In this document: one piece after another, positions 61,787-64,000 of the stretch | How the letters are laid out: every line of letters starts with the position of its first letter | How positions within the stretch are numbered: position 1 is the stretch's first letter | Source: Bacillus sp. 03113 | Lineage (GTDB): Bacteria; Bacillota; Bacilli; Bacillales; Cytobacillaceae | NCBI RefSeq assembly: GCF_006546985.1 | Contig: NZ_VATK01000001.1 | Coordinates: 186,001 to 250,000 of the forward strand | Length of the DNA: 64,000 nucleotides | Reading direction: 5' to 3' | Made by a program: the position numbers and the translations under genes | Notes under the pieces: generated by a model | Database searches by the model: none | Seen by the model: the letters and a program-made list of their open reading frames with translations, nothing else | What the model was told of the DNA's origin: nothing

Positions 61787-63179
61787 CGTTGTAACCCTCC
61801 TTTTGAAAAGGATCATTTGTAACTTTTGGTGCTGCTTCCGTTGCATAAGGTCCTTTTTTTGCAATTCCAACAAAGAGATAAACCAAGACACCCGCAAGAA
61901 TGGCGTATATACCAGAAAAAGAAATAAGTGAGAAGAGCACTTGTCCAGCGCTTACGCTAGGTGAAATACTATCCTCTACCCGCATTAATCCAAATACAGT
62001 CCAGGGCTGACGGCCAATTTCAGTCATAATCCAACCAGAGGTATTTGCAATAAAAGGAAGTGAAATAGCGAAAAGCATAAAGCGGAAATACCATTTTCTC
62101 GCTTTTTCTAATTTTTTTCTAAAAGCAAGATAAGCGCCGTATAAACTTAATAAAATCATAAGAGATCCAGCTGCCACCATAATACGGAAGCTCCAGAAGG
62201 TCGTACGTACAGGTGGAATATAATTTGCCTCACCGTATTTTTCTGTGTATTCAGCTTGCAGCTCCTGCATTCCTTTTACAGAGCCAGAAAACTTGCTGTA
62301 GGATAGAAAGCTTAGAAGATAGGGGATTTGAATTTCTGCTTTATTTTCCTGGTTTTCTGAATCAATGGAAGCTGTTACAGTCCAAGGAGCTGGGTCAGGA
62401 CTTGTTTTCCATAGTGCTTCACTAGCTGCCATTTTCATCGGCTGCGTTTCAACCAAATATTGTGCTTGGCTATGTCCAAACACAGCTGTTAAAAAGGATG
62501 AGATTAAGGCTACAACAATCGCAATGTTAAAGGATTTCTTAAAAAAGGAAACGTCCTGCTTTTTCATAAGCTTCCAAGCACTAATTCCTGTAACGAGAAA
62601 AGCTCCTGTTGCTAATGCGCCTAGTACAGTATGGGGAAACTCCACCAGTACCTGTCCGTTTGTGATAAGTGCAAAGAAATCATTCATTTCGGCACGGCCG
62701 TTATTGATTGCGATACCCACTGGATGCTGCATAAAGGAGTTTGCAACTAAAATCCAAAAGGCAGATATTGTTGTACCGAGAGCGACAAGCCAAATGCAGA
62801 CTAAGTGAACTTTTTTCGATAATCTCTCCCAGCCGAATATCCATAAGCCAATAAAGGTGGATTCCATGAAGAAGGCCAATAGTGCTTCAACTGCCAATGG
62901 AGCACCGAAAACATCTCCGACAAACCGAGAATAATTAGACCAGTTCATGCCAAACTGGAATTCCTGCAAAATCCCTGTTACGACTCCAACAGCAAAGTTG
63001 ATAAGAAAAAACTTTCCCCAAAACTTAGCCATTTTTTTATACTCTTCGTTCCCTTTTACCACATACATCGTTTCCATTAAGGCAATTAAAAATACAAGTC
63101 CAATCGAAATAGGTACAAAAATAAAGTGAAAAATCGTGGTGGAAGCGAATTGAAGCCGGGATAAAAATACCATATCCAT
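61776..63179 (-). CDS. cydA: Cytochrome bd quinol oxidase subunit I
   Basis: 467 residues, the short Q-loop (Firmicute) type. It reduces O2 to water with quinol electrons, high oxygen affinity. Haem ligand His18 in TTIFHFIFVP, and GRQPW in MTEIGRQPWTVFGLM are visible; nine or so membrane helices. Operon order is cydA-cydB-ABC-ABC. The promoter region (63180-63490) has Rex-like and GTGACAAAA motifs. Confidence 0.94.
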   Translation of the reverse strand: MDMVFLSRLQFASTTIFHFIFVPISIGLVFLIALMETMYVVKGNEEYKKMAKFWGKFFLINFAVGVVTGILQEFQFGMNWSNYSRFVGDVFGAPLAVEALLAFFMESTFIGLWIFGWERLSKKVHLVCIWLVALGTTISAFWILVANSFMQHPVGIAINNGRAEMNDFFALITNGQVLVEFPHTVLGALATGAFLVTGISAWKLMKKQDVSFFKKSFNIAIVVALISSFLTAVFGHSQAQYLVETQPMKMAASEALWKTSPDPAPWTVTASIDSENQENKAEIQIPYLLSFLSYSKFSGSVKGMQELQAEYTEKYGEANYIPPVRTTFWSFRIMVAAGSLMILLSLYGAYLAFRKKLEKARKWYFRFMLFAISLPFIANTSGWIMTEIGRQPWTVFGLMRVEDSISPSVSAGQVLFSLISFSGIYAILAGVLVYLFVGIAKKGPYATEAAPKVTNDPFQKEGYNVGS

Positions 63180-63227
63180 CTTGTTTATTCCTCGCTTTCT
63201 TTTTTTTCATTCAACCGTAGAAGGCCT

Positions 63228-63256
63228 GTGACAAAATGTGAGTTAAAGTGACAAAA
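63228..63256 (-). promoter_or_regulatory. GTGACAAAA direct repeats upstream of cydA
   Basis: GTGACAAAA occurs at 63228-63236 and 63248-63256, exactly 20 bases apart (two helical turns), 49 bases before the cydA start. On the minus strand this reads TTTTGTCAC twice, similar to a Rex half-site. Confidence 0.45.
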
Positions 63257-63398
63257 GTCGTTGATAGCAGATCAAACATTTTATGAAGAATAAATATTAT
63301 GTTATCGCTTGTAGGGCGTCTCCCCTTTGTTTGTTTATGTCTTTTATCATAATGAAAAAAAGTAAAAAATAGGTGAAAAATGGGAAAAGTTAATAAAA

Positions 63399-63414
63399 TG
63401 TTCATAATTTCACA
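63399..63414 (-). promoter_or_regulatory. Rex-like operator upstream of cydA
   Basis: On the minus strand TGTGAA-ATTA-TGAACA resembles the Rex site TGTGAA-N4-TTCACA with two mismatches in the second half. Rex control of the cyd operon is known in B. subtilis. The rest of this 380-base region has no credible gene. Confidence 0.45.
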
Positions 63415-63497
63415 CTTATATGCCACATGGATATTGAACAGTATTGCATCCCTTTCAAACATATTGTATAAAGGAGATTTACGGATTTAATCAAAAA

Positions 63498-63533
63498 AAG
63501 AACCAGCTCAATCGAGGGAATGAGCTGGTTCTT
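63498..63533 (-). terminator. Terminator after mtlD
   Basis: A perfect 13-bp stem AAGAACCAGCTCA with its complement, 10-base loop, and a T-run on the minus strand. Confidence 0.85.
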
Positions 63534-63560
63534 ACTATTTTATGCACTTACTGGTCGTAA

Positions 63561-64000
63561 TTAAGCTTCTTTTACGAGTCGATATTTTTGCTTAAATTCT
63601 TTATATTTATTGGCGACTTTGTGATGGACAGGATGGGAGCTTGGAATGCCTAAATATTTTGTGATGACCTGATTGATTCCGTTTTTTCGTATAGCTTGCT
63701 TCAATTTAACGGCTTCTGGGTCTTTGTCGTAATCAAATAATAGTGCGGCAGCCATTGCTTTTGTAAGATTGGATACATCCATGCCAAGATCATACGTCTG
63801 CAGAGCTGGGCGAACTAAGCGGTCACTAATCGAAAGCTTGCGAATCGGGGAGCGTCCAACACGAATGATCTTATCAGTCAAATCAGGGTTCGTGAAGCGA
63901 TTAAGGATCTTATGAATATATTTTTCATGCTTTTCTTCATCTAGACTGTATTTTTCGGTTAACATATTTCCTGTTTCCTGCATGACCTTTTTAATTTCTA
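63561..64000 (-). CDS. mtlD: Mannitol-1-phosphate 5-dehydrogenase, C-terminal part
   Basis: NAD-dependent conversion of mannitol-1-P to fructose-6-P. Only the last 146 or so codons are in the window; the frame stays open past the internal Met at 63983 to the right edge (EIKKVMQETGNML). The segment LNRFTNPDLTDKIIRVGRSPIRKLSISDRLVRPA is the signature of the mannitol dehydrogenase C-terminal domain. Usually the last gene of the mtl PTS operon, which should lie to the right. Confidence 0.85.
   Translation of the reverse strand, partial: EIKKVMQETGNMLTEKYSLDEEKHEKYIHKILNRFTNPDLTDKIIRVGRSPIRKLSISDRLVRPALQTYDLGMDVSNLTKAMAAALLFDYDKDPEAVKLKQAIRKNGINQVITKYLGIPSSHPVHHKVANKYKEFKQKYRLVKEA

Noticed and set aside
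63211-63462. 83-codon minus-strand ORF upstream of cydA
   Set aside because: Lies in the promoter/leader with operator-like motifs; Phe/His/Lys-rich composition typical of AT-rich spacers.

Overview
The window is chromosomal DNA from a low-GC, endospore-forming Bacillaceae bacterium. The main pointers are a yufNOPQ/nupNOPQ-type nucleoside importer, adeR-ald, tnrA, a cydA-cydB-ABC exporter operon, swrC, a ycbLMNO-type sensor/ABC set, T-box and TPP leaders, strong AGGAGG ribosome sites with many TTG/GTG starts, and a coat-like gene behind a sigma-K-like promoter. No rRNA, tRNA, CRISPR array or prophage was seen. The species cannot be fixed from the sequence alone.

Layout. 1-3.4 kb: two-component system plus ABC transporter (YcbLMNO-like), split by a palindromic intergenic repeat. 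3.5-6.6 kb: RND pump SwrC. 6.8-8.4 kb: a solo TnpB element with matching end hairpins and a candidate omega RNA. 8.5-13.8 kb: nucleoside ABC importer. 13.8-17.1 kb (minus): T-box leader, a second-type methionyl-tRNA synthetase and a BenE-like transporter. 17.2-20.1 kb: aldo/keto reductase, LysR regulator and divergent SDR. 20.4-22.2 kb: ECF sigma/PadR operon whose third gene (FtsW-like) is frameshifted and truncated, followed by an aspartyl-protease remnant. 22.2-28.7 kb: an ECF-type importer (S, fused A-A', T) with PHP and M20 hydrolases and a divergent RpiR regulator. 28.7-32.9 kb: DUF2231 protein, a two-component system and a fused cytochrome b/molybdopterin oxidoreductase. 33-37.4 kb: NitT/TauT-type ABC importer plus an isochorismatase-like hydrolase. 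37.4-39.5 kb: FUSC-type exporter and TPP riboswitch-ThiW. 39.8-42.4 kb: adeR-ald. 42.4-47.5 kb: a 20-bp tandem repeat, GyrI-like and DUF2252 proteins, manA, glycerate kinase and an orphan BECR-like nuclease. 47.5-50.5 kb: an orphan structured RNA, an AbgB-like amidohydrolase, a dead ureA fragment with a TnrA-box, a 45-residue small protein and tnrA. 50.8-53.8 kb: split ThrE exporter, TrxB-like flavoprotein and SGNH hydrolase. 54.2-57.3 kb: secreted GH32 fructanase with a cre site, YbaK deacylase and coat-like protein. 57.3-63.5 kb (minus): cyd operon. The window ends in mtlD (minus).

How the genes fit together. Much of the window is substrate uptake and nitrogen/carbon scavenging under recognisable control: TnrA boxes at tnrA and at the urease ghost, a cre site before the fructanase, AdeR beside ald, a TPP switch before thiW, and a methionine-type T-box before metS/benE. 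The least explained units are the ECF/PHP/RpiR cluster, the NitT/TauT importer with its cysteine hydrolase, the orphan RNA at 47.5 kb and the orphan BECR-like nuclease beside it.
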